Notes under the pieces: model-generated
What the model was told of the DNA's origin: nothing
What the model saw: the letters and a program-made list of their open reading frames with translations, nothing else
Database searches by the model: none
Program-made: the position numbers and the translations under genes
Shown: piece by piece, positions 37,242 to 46,345 of the stretch
Numbering within the stretch: the stretch's first letter is position 1
Layout: every line of letters begins with the position of its first letter
NCBI GenBank assembly: GCA_003574685.1
Contig: QOCQ01000008.1
Coordinates: forward strand, 124,001 to 188,000
DNA: 64,000 bases
From: Rhodospirillaceae bacterium SYSU D60007
Lineage (GTDB): Bacteria; Pseudomonadota; Alphaproteobacteria; Reyranellales; Reyranellaceae
Reading direction: 5' to 3'

Positions 37242-37616
37242 ATGACCCCGACTGCCGCGGAACGGGACACGATCTTCAAGGCGTTCGGCCGTGCCTTCTT
37301 CAAGCAGGACCTTGACGCGATGTACCAGGTGGTGACGCCGGACTTCGTGTGGAGCTGCCAGGGCGACACGCCGCGGCTTCTCCAATCCCGCGAAGAGATC
37401 CTGGCCTACTTCGCCGAACGCAAGCAGCAGGTCGACAACGTGCGCTTTCACGACGTGGTCTACCACCACGCACCTGATGCCAGCTTCATGACCTTCCGCC
37501 TCACCGGCACCGACAAGGCAACCGGCAAGCCGTTCGAGACCGTCGGCGTCGAGCGCTACACCTTCCGCGACGGCAGGCTGGCCGTGAAAGACGTCTACAC
37601 CAAGGCCGCCAGCTAA
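37242..37616 (+). CDS. NTF2/SnoaL-like protein
   Basis: This 124-residue single-domain protein has the cone-shaped NTF2-like pattern: helices FKAFGRAFFKQDLDAMYQVV, then strand PDFVWSCQGD, helix REEILAYFAERKQQVD and strands ending GVERYTFRDGRLAVKDVYT. Such proteins act as small isomerases, hydrolases or ligand-binding partners. A strong GGAGGA site precedes ATG 37242, chosen over an upstream start at 37227. The substrate is unknown. Confidence 0.8.
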   Translation: MTPTAAERDTIFKAFGRAFFKQDLDAMYQVVTPDFVWSCQGDTPRLLQSREEILAYFAERKQQVDNVRFHDVVYHHAPDASFMTFRLTGTDKATGKPFETVGVERYTFRDGRLAVKDVYTKAAS

Positions 37617-37679
37617 AACGACTGCCCCCGGAGGGGCAGGCATTCTCATACCGGATTACCCGATTCGCTCCGCTGATTC

Positions 37680-37802
37680 GTTGAACCCCCTGGGAGCGCG
37701 GGCGGCTCGCCCGCATCGCCGGTAGCGCAAGCGAAGGGCGAAAACACATCGGCGCTGCGCGCCGATGCGGACAAGATGCCCGCGCTCCCAAGGGGGTTCA
37801 AC
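37680..37802. repeat. GGGAGCGCGGGC-type inverted-repeat element, complete copy (family B)
   Basis: The element is bounded by GTTGAACCCCC and its complement, directly inside which lie GGGAGCGCGGGC arms. The centre holds smaller hairpins (GGCGAAGGGC, TCGGCGCTGCGCGCCGA). It is the most complete copy; shorter copies occur at 39671, 53446 and 55705. Immediately upstream, at 37624-37650, is a partial CCCCCGGAGGGG plus GGCATTCTCATA segment related to the sequence around 32484. Confidence 0.75.
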
Positions 37803-37917
37803 GCTGTGCCTTGCTATTGAGGTTCAAACTGGACTGGATCGCGGCCTGACGGCGGCGAACCTCGTGGACTGCGGCACGGCCAGGCTGTAGACACCGGAGG
37901 TCATCAGATCGCAACCA

Positions 37918-39663
37918 TTGGGTGCGGTGATTTCGCCCAAACTGACACGCTTCCTGCGGCCGGCTTTCCTGCTCGTACAGCTTGCCGCGGTCGCCTTTGT
38001 CCTGTGGAAGGTCTTCCCCCAGGAAGCTCTCTGGCCGCACGCCGTCTATCTGGGACTCATCCACGGGTTGCTGGCGCTCGCCATCTATGCCCTCACGCGC
38101 CGCCCCGTGTTCAGCCTCACGGTCGTGGCGCTGGCGTTCTATGCGATCCTGCGCGTCTCCGCCGCCAAGCTCGCCTATCTCCGCTCACCGCTGCAGGTCG
38201 ACGATGCCCTGCTGCTGCTTCAGGGCGACATCGTTGCCCTCTTGCTCGACGGCTATCCTGGCCTGGTCTGGCTGCCGGTTGCCGGCCTGCTGGCGGCGAT
38301 CGGCTACGGGGCCCTGGCGCTGGTGCTTGAACGCCCCTTGGGCACAGGCCGACTGCGGGTCGGCACTGCCGTCGCGGCAATCCTCGGCCTCGCCGTCATC
38401 GTGCCGGGACCGGGCGCCCTGTCGGCCGCGGCGGCCGACGATGCCCGCCTGATCGAGGGGGACAGGGGCTACAATCTGGTCAGCCATTTCGTGGGTTCGC
38501 TGACGCGGCTGGGCTTGCGGCGCCCGGTTATCGCGGCCGGCGCAACGAACTGGCCGCCGCCGGACGTTGTCGCCGCCTCGCATGTCGGACCGGCGGTCGC
38601 GGCAAAACGGCCACCCGACATCGTCGTTGTGCTGGAAGAGAGCACGTTCAACCCGCAGGCCTTGCTGCCGTTCTGCACGCCGGCACTCTGCCATCGCGCG
38701 CTGTTCGAGCCTGGGGCCGACACCGTGGCCACCGGTCCGCTGCGGGTGCATGTCACGGGCGGGCTCTCCATCCTGTCGGAGTTCACGCTGTTCACGGGCA
38801 TGCCGCACACGCTCTTCGGCGGGGCGGGCCTGCGGGCGCCGATGACCGTGCTGCCGCGCACGCACGTGGCCCTGCCGCGGCACCTCAAGCGTCTCGGCTA
38901 CCGGACCATCGTCGTCTATCCGCTGGAGAAAGGAGCCTTCGGTGCGTCCGTGGCCTATCCGCTCTACGGTTTCGACGAGATCCGCGAACACCCTGTGATT
39001 GGCAGCGAGAAGCGGAACTACTGGGCCCTGTCCGATCGCGACATCTTCCGCTTCATCGAGGAGCTGCTGCGCGAGGAGGATGTCAGGCCGGATCGTCCGC
39101 CCCTGTTCATCTACGCCCTGACGGTACAGCAGCATGGTCCTCATGCCGCCGGCCGTCCCGGTCAGCCCCCGCGCGATGAGCACCCGACGTTTGCGGGGCT
39201 GGATATCGAAGTGAACGCCAAGCTGAACGACTACCTCTCCCGCCTGACGCAGTCGGACGAGGCCGTCGCCCTGCTGCAGGCGGCTCTGCGGCGGCGGGAC
39301 CGGCCCTGGCTGCTCGCGCATTTCGGCGATCATCTGCCGGCATTCGAAGGCCTGATGCAGGGCGTGCCCAAGCGGTCGCCGGTCGCCGGCCTGCCGGCTG
39401 ACTATGTGACGTACTACAGCATCGAGACGGGCGGCTTCGATGCCGCCGGGCCGGCCGTTGCGGGCAAGTACCCGGCGCTGGACATCGCCTTCCTCGGCGG
39501 CTTGCTGCTGGACGTCGCCGGATTGCCCAAGGACCCCTATTTCACCGCCAATACCCGCCTGCGGCAGGTCTGCGGCGGGCTATTCGCGGAGTGCCCCGAC
39601 TCCGCAATGATGAGCGCCTATCAGCGCTACATCTTCAATACGCTGCAGGTGGTGAATTTCTAG
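37918..39663 (+). CDS. Membrane-anchored sulfatase-like hydrolase/transferase
   Basis: This roughly 580-residue protein has four or five N-terminal membrane helices (to about residue 165) and a C-terminal alkaline-phosphatase-superfamily domain resembling LTA synthase and OpgB. Supporting motifs are DIVVVLEESTFNPQ with the first metal ligand, LSEFTLFTGMPHTLFGG, YALTVQQHGPH and AHFGDHLPAFEG with paired metal ligands. The position of the Thr nucleophile is less clear. It probably transfers or removes a phosphoglycerol- or phosphoethanolamine-type group on an envelope glycan. The start is uncertain: TTG 37918 or GTG 37927, with GGAGG rather far upstream. Confidence 0.78.
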   Translation: MGAVISPKLTRFLRPAFLLVQLAAVAFVLWKVFPQEALWPHAVYLGLIHGLLALAIYALTRRPVFSLTVVALAFYAILRVSAAKLAYLRSPLQVDDALLLLQGDIVALLLDGYPGLVWLPVAGLLAAIGYGALALVLERPLGTGRLRVGTAVAAILGLAVIVPGPGALSAAAADDARLIEGDRGYNLVSHFVGSLTRLGLRRPVIAAGATNWPPPDVVAASHVGPAVAAKRPPDIVVVLEESTFNPQALLPFCTPALCHRALFEPGADTVATGPLRVHVTGGLSILSEFTLFTGMPHTLFGGAGLRAPMTVLPRTHVALPRHLKRLGYRTIVVYPLEKGAFGASVAYPLYGFDEIREHPVIGSEKRNYWALSDRDIFRFIEELLREEDVRPDRPPLFIYALTVQQHGPHAAGRPGQPPRDEHPTFAGLDIEVNAKLNDYLSRLTQSDEAVALLQAALRRRDRPWLLAHFGDHLPAFEGLMQGVPKRSPVAGLPADYVTYYSIETGGFDAAGPAVAGKYPALDIAFLGGLLLDVAGLPKDPYFTANTRLRQVCGGLFAECPDSAMMSAYQRYIFNTLQVVNF

Positions 39664-39670
39664 CCCTGCC

Positions 39671-39955
39671 GGGAGCGCGGGCATCTTGGCCGCATCGGCG
39701 CTACGGGGTCGACACATCTTCACCCTCTCCCGAAGGCGCAGGACTGTCCGGGAAAACGTGGCGCTCTTTGCCCTCTCCCCGCGAAGGCTGGGAGAGGAGG
39801 GGCCCATCGCGGCAGCGATGGGAGGTGAGGGGCTTCGCGGCCTTGCGGCAGACACGGCACTTGTTCAACGAAGACCGTCGCTTGAATCGGCGCCGCGAAG
39901 CCCCTCATCCGCCCTGCGGGCACCTTCTCCCCGCCTTCGCAGGGAGAAGGAAAGA
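39671..39955. repeat. Composite intergenic repeats (partial family B plus CCCTCTCCCC type)
   Basis: A truncated GGGAGCGCGGGC element (39671-39700) runs into CACCCTCTCCC sequence at 39720. Then comes an inverted pair, GAGGGGCTTCGCGGC (39826-39840) against its complement (about 39892-39906), and a final hairpin CCTTCTCCC/GGGAGAAGG ending at 39950. No gene is supported in this gap between the convergent sulfatase-like and amidotransferase genes. Confidence 0.65.
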
Positions 39956-40014
39956 CGCTCTAAGATGCGTCGATGTCGTAACGCATCGGCGCGCAGCGCC
40001 GAGGGAATGCGGCG

Positions 40015-40812
40015 CTACTCGGCGGCCATACGCAGGGGCGTGCCCAGGCGTTGTGCGGCACGTGTGCGGCAGGCGGCGCTGAACGCATCGAACAGCTTCA
40101 TCGATAGCGGGTTCTCGCGGACCCGGTGCTCGGGATGCCACTGCACGGCGCAGACAAAGCCCGGTGCATCCGGCAGGCTCACAGCCTCGATCTGCCCGTC
40201 GGGTGCCACCGCTTCCACCTTCAGCCCTGGCGCCAGCCGGTCGATGCCCTGGCCATGCAGCGAGTTGACCATGGCCTCGGTGCAGCCCAGCAGCGCATGA
40301 AGCTGGCCGCCGGGCAGGATGGCGACGGGATGCGCCGGCTGCCCTTTGGGTTCCAGCTCGTCGACCTTGGGCGCGCGATGGTCGAGGCGGCCCGGGATCT
40401 CCTCGACATGCTGGTGGAGGGTGCCGCCCAGCGCGACGTTGAGCTCCTGCAAGCCACGGCAGATCGCAAACAAGGGCACCGCGCGGTCCAGCGCGCGGCG
40501 GATCAGCGGTAGCGTGGTCATGTCACGCGCGGGATCAGCGGCCACGCCCCGACGCGCCGGCGGGCCGCCATAGTGGGACGGCGCGACATTGGAGGGGCTG
40601 CCGGTCAGAAGAATGCCGTCCAGCAGGTCAAGTGCGCGGTCGATATCCAGACCGTCCTCGCGCGTGCCGATCGCTGGCAGGACCAGCGGCATGCCGCCGA
40701 TCACCTGGGTCACGGCCTCGATGTACTTCTCGCTGACGCAGTGTGCGGTAAAGACGCCAATCGTGCGGCGGCACGCAGAAACGCCGATCAACGGACGCAA
40801 CACGGCGGACAT
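40015..40812 (-). CDS. Class I glutamine amidotransferase-like hydrolase (PuuD type)
   Basis: This 265-residue protein has the gamma-glutamyl-hydrolase arrangement: LLTGSPSNVAPSHYG, nucleophile Cys in PLFAICRGLQELNVALGG (about residue 120), and His in CAVQWHPEH with its Glu partner nearby. PuuD-type enzymes hydrolyse gamma-glutamyl-GABA or other gamma-glutamyl compounds in polyamine breakdown. The rest of a putrescine pathway is not in the window. The start at 40812 begins the conserved RPLIGVSACRR strand; the frame is open further upstream, without resemblance. Confidence 0.85.
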   Translation of the reverse strand: MSAVLRPLIGVSACRRTIGVFTAHCVSEKYIEAVTQVIGGMPLVLPAIGTREDGLDIDRALDLLDGILLTGSPSNVAPSHYGGPPARRGVAADPARDMTTLPLIRRALDRAVPLFAICRGLQELNVALGGTLHQHVEEIPGRLDHRAPKVDELEPKGQPAHPVAILPGGQLHALLGCTEAMVNSLHGQGIDRLAPGLKVEAVAPDGQIEAVSLPDAPGFVCAVQWHPEHRVRENPLSMKLFDAFSAACRTRAAQRLGTPLRMAAE

Positions 40813-40984
40813 TGCTGGAACACCTCGCAGGTCAATTGTCGCATTGTCCGGCAGTTCGCCTGCTGCTGCAATTGCCGGTATTCGCTGCCAGCCATGTCTC
40901 CCGGCATCGCAACAGCGGCCTTCCCGCATGCCGGCTCCCGGCCCTATGCTCGCCGCCTTCCATTCGAGGGTGCGGGAGAGGGAC

Positions 40985-41953
40985 ATGCAGAAGCGCAGGC
41001 TCGGCCGGTCGGGCATCGAGGTGGCGCCGCTGGCGCTGGGCGGCAACGTCTTTGGCTGGACGGCTGACGAGCAGCGCTCTTTCGCCGTGCTCGACGGCTT
41101 TGTCGATGCCGGTTTCAACCTGATGGATACCGCCGACGTGTATTCGGTCTGGGCGCCGGGACACAAGGGCGGCGAGTCCGAAACGGTGATCGGCAAGTGG
41201 CTCAAACAACGGGGCGGTCGCGACAAGGTGGTGATCGCCACCAAGGTCGGCATGCAGATGGCGCCGGACCGCAAGGGGCTGGCCAAGGCCTATATCCTGC
41301 GCTCGGTCGAGGATTCGCTCAAACGGCTCCAGACCGACTACATCGACCTCTACCAGTCGCACCGCGACGATCCCGAGGCGCCCATGGAGGAGCGCTTCGA
41401 GGCCTATGTCCAGCTCGTGAAGCAGGGGAAGGTGCGGGCCATCGGCGCCTCCAATTACGACGCTGCGCGCCTGAAGCTGGCGCTGGAAACCAGCCGCCGG
41501 ATGGGGGCGCCGCGCTACGAGACGCTGCAGCCGCACTACAATCTCTGCGAACGCGGCCTGTTCGAGGGCCCGCTGCAGGATCTGTGCGTGGCCGAAGAGA
41601 TTGGCGTCATCGGCTACTACTCGCTGGCCAGCGGCTTCCTGAGCGGCAAGTACCGCAGCGAGGCGGATCTCGGCAAAAGCGTGCGCGGCGCCGGTGGCGT
41701 GAAGAAGTACCTCAACCCGCGCGGCTTCGGCATTCTGAAGGCCGTCGACGACGTTGCGGCACGAACTGGCGCGACGCCGGCGCAGGTGGCCCTGGCCTGG
41801 GCGATGTCGCGGCCGGCGGTGGCAGCGCCGATCGTGAGCGCGACCAGCACCGGACAACTTGCCGAGATCCTCAAGGCAGCCGATCTGAAGCTCGATGCTG
41901 CCGCCATCGCCCGGCTCGACGCCGCCAGCGCCCCGCAAGCGGCCGCGGCCTAG
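40985..41953 (+). CDS. Aldo/keto reductase
   Basis: This 322-residue TIM-barrel reductase begins QKRRLGRSGIEVAPLALGGNVFG and has the tetrad residues Asp and Tyr in MDTADVYSVW, Lys in VIATKVGM and His in YQSHRDD. The C-terminal cofactor segment VSATSTGQLAEI corresponds to the NADP(H) phosphate loop. It reduces a carbonyl compound; the substrate is unknown. GGGAGAGGG precedes the ATG. Its TAG stop is the first base triplet of the inverted-repeat region that follows. Confidence 0.87.
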   Translation: MQKRRLGRSGIEVAPLALGGNVFGWTADEQRSFAVLDGFVDAGFNLMDTADVYSVWAPGHKGGESETVIGKWLKQRGGRDKVVIATKVGMQMAPDRKGLAKAYILRSVEDSLKRLQTDYIDLYQSHRDDPEAPMEERFEAYVQLVKQGKVRAIGASNYDAARLKLALETSRRMGAPRYETLQPHYNLCERGLFEGPLQDLCVAEEIGVIGYYSLASGFLSGKYRSEADLGKSVRGAGGVKKYLNPRGFGILKAVDDVAARTGATPAQVALAWAMSRPAVAAPIVSATSTGQLAEILKAADLKLDAAAIARLDAASAPQAAAA

Positions 41954-42276
41954 CCCGTACTTCTCAATTCCAACGCATCAATCCTTGCTGGGAGCGCGCC
42001 ACTAACAAGAAATAAAGGTACGAAACTTGCGGTCGGAGCGCCTGACGTCGCCTTCCCCCTCCGGGAGAAGGAAGAACACATCAGTCACTGCTGGCCGATC
42101 GTTTCATACCCGAGGGTCGGCCTCGCCGGTGGCAAACTCCAGTGGCGCCTTGCCCGCAGCGAAGCGGAGGACCAACGTGGTGTGCGCAAGCTCGTATGAT
42201 GGCGGCGTTAGCACGCCGCCGGCGCCACTGGAGTGGCGCGCTCCCAGCAGGAGAGGCGCTTGAGAAATCCGGGCTA
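41951..42276. repeat. Long inverted-repeat region between convergent genes (family B related)
   Basis: Outer arms TAGCCCG...TTCTCAA (41951-41967) and the complement at 42260-42276 enclose a second pair, GCTGGGAGCGCGCCACT (about 41987-42003) and its complement (about 42232-42248). The interior contains CTTCCCCCTCCGGGAGAAGG and A+T-richer sequence with no gene. The arms reach into the stop codon of the aldo/keto reductase. This looks like nested insertion of repeat elements. Confidence 0.6.
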
Positions 42277-42282
42277 GCCGGG

Positions 42283-42987
42283 CTACGGCGCCGCCATGTA
42301 GACGGCATCGAATTTATCAAGCAGGGCGGCGTTGGCGGCGAGCGCATCGCGCACGGGCTGCAGGCCGTAGCTGCGCCGCGCCAGCACGGCCAGGGCCTTG
42401 AGATCACGGTCAGCCAGGAGGCGGATCTGCGCCGCTGCCAGCCGGCGCGTCGGGGCATCGATGCGGTGCCAGTGCCGGCAGGCCATCTCGACGCGCTGGT
42501 TCAGATAGCGCGGATCGTAGGGCGCCACGGCGATGGCGCGCTGCAACGCCCGCGGAAACTGCGGATCGCGGGCATTGCCGGGCTCCAGCGCCAGGGCCAG
42601 CAGCGCCCATGCCGTGGGGTGTGCCGGCGACAGCCGGATGGCGTGCCTGGCCGCCTCGATCGCCTGCGCAAGACGCGAGGCCGACCCTTCCGGCGTCTCG
42701 GCCTGGCCAGCCTGTGCCAGCCGGACCGACGCCAGCAGGGCGGCAAGATCGGGATCGTCCTGCCAGTCGAGCGCGTAGCGCAGGGCCAGAGCGGCCTGCT
42801 CGACCCGCTGCGAAGACAGCGCCGGATCACCGCGCTGAGCCCGCTCGGCAATGCCGCGCGCATCCAGGAGCTCGATGGCGGCGAACAGGCGCGGGATTGC
42901 CAGCACCAGCAGCAGCACGCCAGCCAGCACCGCCCCGGCAGCAACGATCAGGCGCGCCGGACGCCGCCGGCCAGGATCCAGTGTCAT
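42283..42987 (-). CDS. TPR-like single-pass membrane protein of an export locus
   Basis: This 234-residue protein has a short basic N-terminus, one membrane helix (LIVAAGAVLAGVLLLVLAI) and a periplasmic domain of Ala/Leu/Arg-rich helices with TPR-like spacing (AIEAARHAIRLSPAHPTAWALLALALEPG). Proteins of this kind accompany polysaccharide export genes and are thought to scaffold other components. It is 55 bases downstream of the tyrosine autokinase on the same strand. ATG 42987 is preferred over TTG 43008. No enzyme activity is suggested. Confidence 0.6.
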   Translation of the reverse strand: MTLDPGRRRPARLIVAAGAVLAGVLLLVLAIPRLFAAIELLDARGIAERAQRGDPALSSQRVEQAALALRYALDWQDDPDLAALLASVRLAQAGQAETPEGSASRLAQAIEAARHAIRLSPAHPTAWALLALALEPGNARDPQFPRALQRAIAVAPYDPRYLNQRVEMACRHWHRIDAPTRRLAAAQIRLLADRDLKALAVLARRSYGLQPVRDALAANAALLDKFDAVYMAAP

Positions 42988-43042
42988 TGGGCGTCTCTTC
43001 GCCCGCAAGTCTACATGTCCGGGGACGGCGGATCGAGGCCGC

Positions 43043-45325
43043 TTATGCCTCGCCGTAGTAGCGCTTGTAGCCCCTGTAGTAGAAGACGCCGCTGTCGGTA
43101 TAGTCGTACTGCGCGTGGCGCCGCAGATCGACCTGGCTCAGCACGATGCCGGACAGGCGCGCGCCCGCCTCGTGCACCATCTTGATGCCGGTCGTCGCCA
43201 CGTCGCGGCGGGTCTTTTCCCAGCGCACGACGAAGATGGTGGTATCGGCCTGGCGCACCAGCAGCAGGGCGTCGGAGACCGCCAGCACGGGCGGGCTGTC
43301 GAGCACCACCAGGTCGAAATTGTCGGCGAGCTGCTGCATCAGGCGGCGCATGCGCAGGCTGCCCAGCAGATCGGTCGGCGAGGGCGGCCGCTTGCCGGCC
43401 AGCACGTAGTAAAGCCCCGATTTGGGCTCCACCTGCACCAGCTCCTCAAGGTCGCGCTGGCCGGCGAGAAACTCGGCCAGTCCGGCTTCGTTGGCGACGC
43501 CGAGGTTCTTGTGCAGCGCGGGCTGGCGCAGATCGCAGTCGATGATCAGCGTGCGCGCTCCCGAAGCCGCCGAGGCGGCGGCCAGCGCCAGCGCGGTTGT
43601 GGTCTTGCCCTCGCCCGGCACCGACGAGGTGACGACGACAGTGCGCTGCGGATGGTCGGCGCTGGAGAGCGCAATCCCCGTGCGGATCGTGCGCAGCGCC
43701 TCCGAGAAGGCCGAATTGGGCTTGTCGACCACGGTGAGCCACGGTTTCGGCCCGCGCCGCAAGCGGCCGGTCGCCAGATACGGCACCATGCCCAGCGCCG
43801 CGACGCCGGTCTGCTGCTCGAGCTGGTGTGCCGAGCGGAAGCCCGAGTCCATCAGCTCGATGGCCACCGACAGCGCCACGCCCAGCGCCAGCGACGCCAT
43901 GAAGGCCATGAACACGACCAGATTCTTGCGCGGCGCGACCGGCAGGATCGGCACGGCGGCCTCGTTGATCTGCCGGGCATCGCCCTTCTTGTCGACGCCG
44001 GCCAGCACGTTGACCTCGGAAAGCCGGGTCAGCAGCGTCGAATAGAGCTGCTTGGCCGTGTCCAGCTCGGTCTGCAGCGCGCGCAACTGGGCCGAACCCT
44101 CGGTCTGCCGCTTCAGCTCCCGCTCCAGCCGGTCGACCTCGGCTTTCAGACTGGTGGCATTCTGGCGCGCCGCCTTGGCTTCGGCTTCGAGATTGGCCCC
44201 GCTGCGGCGGCGTTCCTGCGCCAGCCGCGCCTGCACGGCCCCCAGCCGGTTACGCGCCTTGATGTACTCGGGATGACCCGGCGCGGCGTACGAGGCGACG
44301 GCCTGGAAGTCCTTCTCCGCCTGTGCCAGCTCGGCCAGCAGCAGCGAACCGGCGGTTTCGGAGGAGACGCCCTGCTTGATCGCGGCCTCGCGCTGCGTCG
44401 CCGTGGCCTCCGCCGCCAGCCACTGCGCCCGTACGTCGGCCACCGTCTTGGCCAGCGTCGAGGCATCGGTGGTGTCATACATGGCGTTGTCGGCCCGGAA
44501 CTTCGCCAGATTGCGCTCGGCCTCGACCACCTTGGCGCGCGCATCGTCGATGCGGGTGCTGAGAAACTTCATCAGCTCCAGCGGCCCTTCCGATTTCTCT
44601 TTCTTCTGGTCCTCGATGTAGCTTCGGATCGCCTGGTTCACCGAAGCCGCCGCCAGTTTCGGATCGGGCGAGCGAAACCGCACCTGGAGCACCAGCGAGT
44701 TGGGCATCACCTGGGTCGTCAGACCCAGCAGCCAGTGGTCGGCGATCTGTGCGTAGAGCTTCTCGCGTGCTTCCGCAGAGCGCGCCGCCAGACGCTGCTC
44801 CAGCTCCTCGGTGGTCAACTGCGGCCTGGCCGGCGGCTCGGCAAGATGCAGGACCTCAAGGATGGGCATGAAGATTGTGCGCAGCCGGCTCTGCTCCGGC
44901 GGTGCCAGGTCAGGGTTGTAGAGCGGGTGCGTTGCCAGCCCCAGGGCGATCACCGATTGCCGGGCCAGCCGCTCGGCGCGCAGCTTGGCTGCCTCCGTCT
45001 CCATCATGCGCGCATCCAGCGGCTGCTGCGCATAGTCCGGGCCGGACCGCATCACGTCGCTGACCCGTGGCTCGACCACCACGTCGGCCTGGGCCTGGTA
45101 GACGGGTGTAAGCTGGTTGGCGACCAGCCAGGCGATGGTGGTGCCGATGACCGCGATGCCGCCGATCAACAGCTTTCGGCGTCGCAGGGTTCCGAGGATC
45201 TGGCGGACCGAAAGACCTGAACCGCCGTCGTCCCCGCCGCCGCCGGGGGGCGCCGGGAGGGGAGGCATTGATTCGGCGGGCAGATTGCTGCTGCTACCGG
45301 TCTGCAAACGGCTGACGTTGGCCAT
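43043..45325 (-). CDS. Polysaccharide co-polymerase / BY-type tyrosine autokinase (Wzc-like)
   Basis: This 760-residue protein joins a Wzz-type chain-length domain, with membrane helices at about residues 52-72 and 475-495 enclosing a long coiled-coil periplasmic part, to a BY-kinase. Kinase motifs are Walker A SSVPGEGKTTTALAL, Walker A' LIIDCDLRQPA and Walker B LVVLDSPPVLA. The tail is Tyr-rich (YDYTDSGVFYYRGYKRYYGEA), the expected autophosphorylation cluster. Such proteins control length and export of capsule or exopolysaccharide in the inner membrane. No dedicated phosphatase gene is adjacent. The gene diverges from a metallophosphoesterase gene. Confidence 0.88.
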   Translation of the reverse strand: MANVSRLQTGSSSNLPAESMPPLPAPPGGGGDDGGSGLSVRQILGTLRRRKLLIGGIAVIGTTIAWLVANQLTPVYQAQADVVVEPRVSDVMRSGPDYAQQPLDARMMETEAAKLRAERLARQSVIALGLATHPLYNPDLAPPEQSRLRTIFMPILEVLHLAEPPARPQLTTEELEQRLAARSAEAREKLYAQIADHWLLGLTTQVMPNSLVLQVRFRSPDPKLAAASVNQAIRSYIEDQKKEKSEGPLELMKFLSTRIDDARAKVVEAERNLAKFRADNAMYDTTDASTLAKTVADVRAQWLAAEATATQREAAIKQGVSSETAGSLLLAELAQAEKDFQAVASYAAPGHPEYIKARNRLGAVQARLAQERRRSGANLEAEAKAARQNATSLKAEVDRLERELKRQTEGSAQLRALQTELDTAKQLYSTLLTRLSEVNVLAGVDKKGDARQINEAAVPILPVAPRKNLVVFMAFMASLALGVALSVAIELMDSGFRSAHQLEQQTGVAALGMVPYLATGRLRRGPKPWLTVVDKPNSAFSEALRTIRTGIALSSADHPQRTVVVTSSVPGEGKTTTALALAAASAASGARTLIIDCDLRQPALHKNLGVANEAGLAEFLAGQRDLEELVQVEPKSGLYYVLAGKRPPSPTDLLGSLRMRRLMQQLADNFDLVVLDSPPVLAVSDALLLVRQADTTIFVVRWEKTRRDVATTGIKMVHEAGARLSGIVLSQVDLRRHAQYDYTDSGVFYYRGYKRYYGEA

Positions 45326-45468
45326 ACATGATCCCTATGGACGCTCGCTCCGACGCGGCCACAGGACCGCAAACTCCCGCGTGAAATGAGCGTTAAATTA
45401 CACCGCGGGCGCGAAAGCTGGAACCAAAATATGGGCCATGATGGTGCAATCAAACCGGATCGCACCCC

Positions 45469-46242
45469 ATGACTCCATCCGCCGGTATCACCCGGCTGTC
45501 ACCCGACATCCTTATGCTGCATGGCATGACCTTCCGCATCGCACAGATTTCGGACACCCATCTCAGCGCCGGCAAACCCTTCTTCGTGCCGAACTTCACG
45601 CGCATCGCCGAGGGAGCCGCTGCCGATGCGCCGGACCTGCTGGTCAATACCGGCGACATCTCGCTGGACGGCGTGACCTGCGAGGCCGATCTCGCGGAGG
45701 CCCGACGCCTGCACGATGGTCTTGATCTGCCGGTGCGCTATGTGCCGGGCAACCATGACATTGGCGACAACCAGGACATCCCTGGTCCCCACGGTTACCC
45801 GATCGACGCGGCCAGGCGGCAGCGCTATCGCCGGCACTTCGGCGCGGACTGGTGGTCGCTGGACGTTCCCGGCTGGCGCCTGCTGGCGCTCAACGCGCAG
45901 CTCTTCGGCAGCGATCTGGAAGCGGCGCAGGAACAGGAAGAGTTTGTCGCCGAGACCGTGGCCGGCGTTGGCACGCGCCGCCTCGCGCTGTTTGTTCACA
46001 AGCCGCTGTTCGACCGCAGCCCGGATGAAGAGACTCTCGGTGGGCGCTTTCTGAACCCCGCGCCCCGGCGCCGGCTTCTGGCGTCACTGGCGGCCTGCCG
46101 CCCCCGTGTGGTGGCCTGTGGCCACGTCCATCAATACCGCGTCACCGAGTTCAAGGGCACCCGGCATGTCTGGGGACCTTCGACCGGCTTCGTATTGCCT
46201 GATGAGCTGCAGCCACGCTACGGCCGGCTACGTCCTGCATGA
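45469..46242 (+). CDS. Metallophosphoesterase, 3' end shifted out of frame
   Basis: This calcineurin-like phosphoesterase has complete metal motifs: ISDTHLS, NTGDIS, VPGNHDIGD, VHKPLFD and CGHVHQYRV. The frame then stops at 46242 with an atypical tail RYGRLRPA. Removing one base in CGGCCGG (46221-46227) restores a continuation GYVLHDLYVDGR and on to 46345, so the natural protein would be about 291 residues. Either a real frameshift or a sequence error is present. The metal-binding core is intact, so a truncated product could still act. Start could be 45469 or 45526. Confidence 0.75.
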   Translation: MTPSAGITRLSPDILMLHGMTFRIAQISDTHLSAGKPFFVPNFTRIAEGAAADAPDLLVNTGDISLDGVTCEADLAEARRLHDGLDLPVRYVPGNHDIGDNQDIPGPHGYPIDAARRQRYRRHFGADWWSLDVPGWRLLALNAQLFGSDLEAAQEQEEFVAETVAGVGTRRLALFVHKPLFDRSPDEETLGGRFLNPAPRRRLLASLAACRPRVVACGHVHQYRVTEFKGTRHVWGPSTGFVLPDELQPRYGRLRPA

Positions 46243-46345
46243 CCTTTACGTCGATGGTCGTGCGGAATGCCGGCTAGTCAGGATTCCTTATGTCAAGGAT
46301 TTCCTCATTACAGATTTCCCGGAAGCCTATGGGTCGAAGAAATAG
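46228..46345 (+). pseudogene. Frame-shifted C-terminal tail of the metallophosphoesterase
   Basis: In the frame one base ahead of the upstream gene, this segment reads GYVLHDLYVDGRAECRLVR and then IPYVKDFLITDFPEAYGSKK to a stop at 46345. It has no start or ribosome-binding site of its own and completes the usual C-terminal strand pair of the family. Its last 19 bases overlap the convergent fusion-protein gene. Confidence 0.6.
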
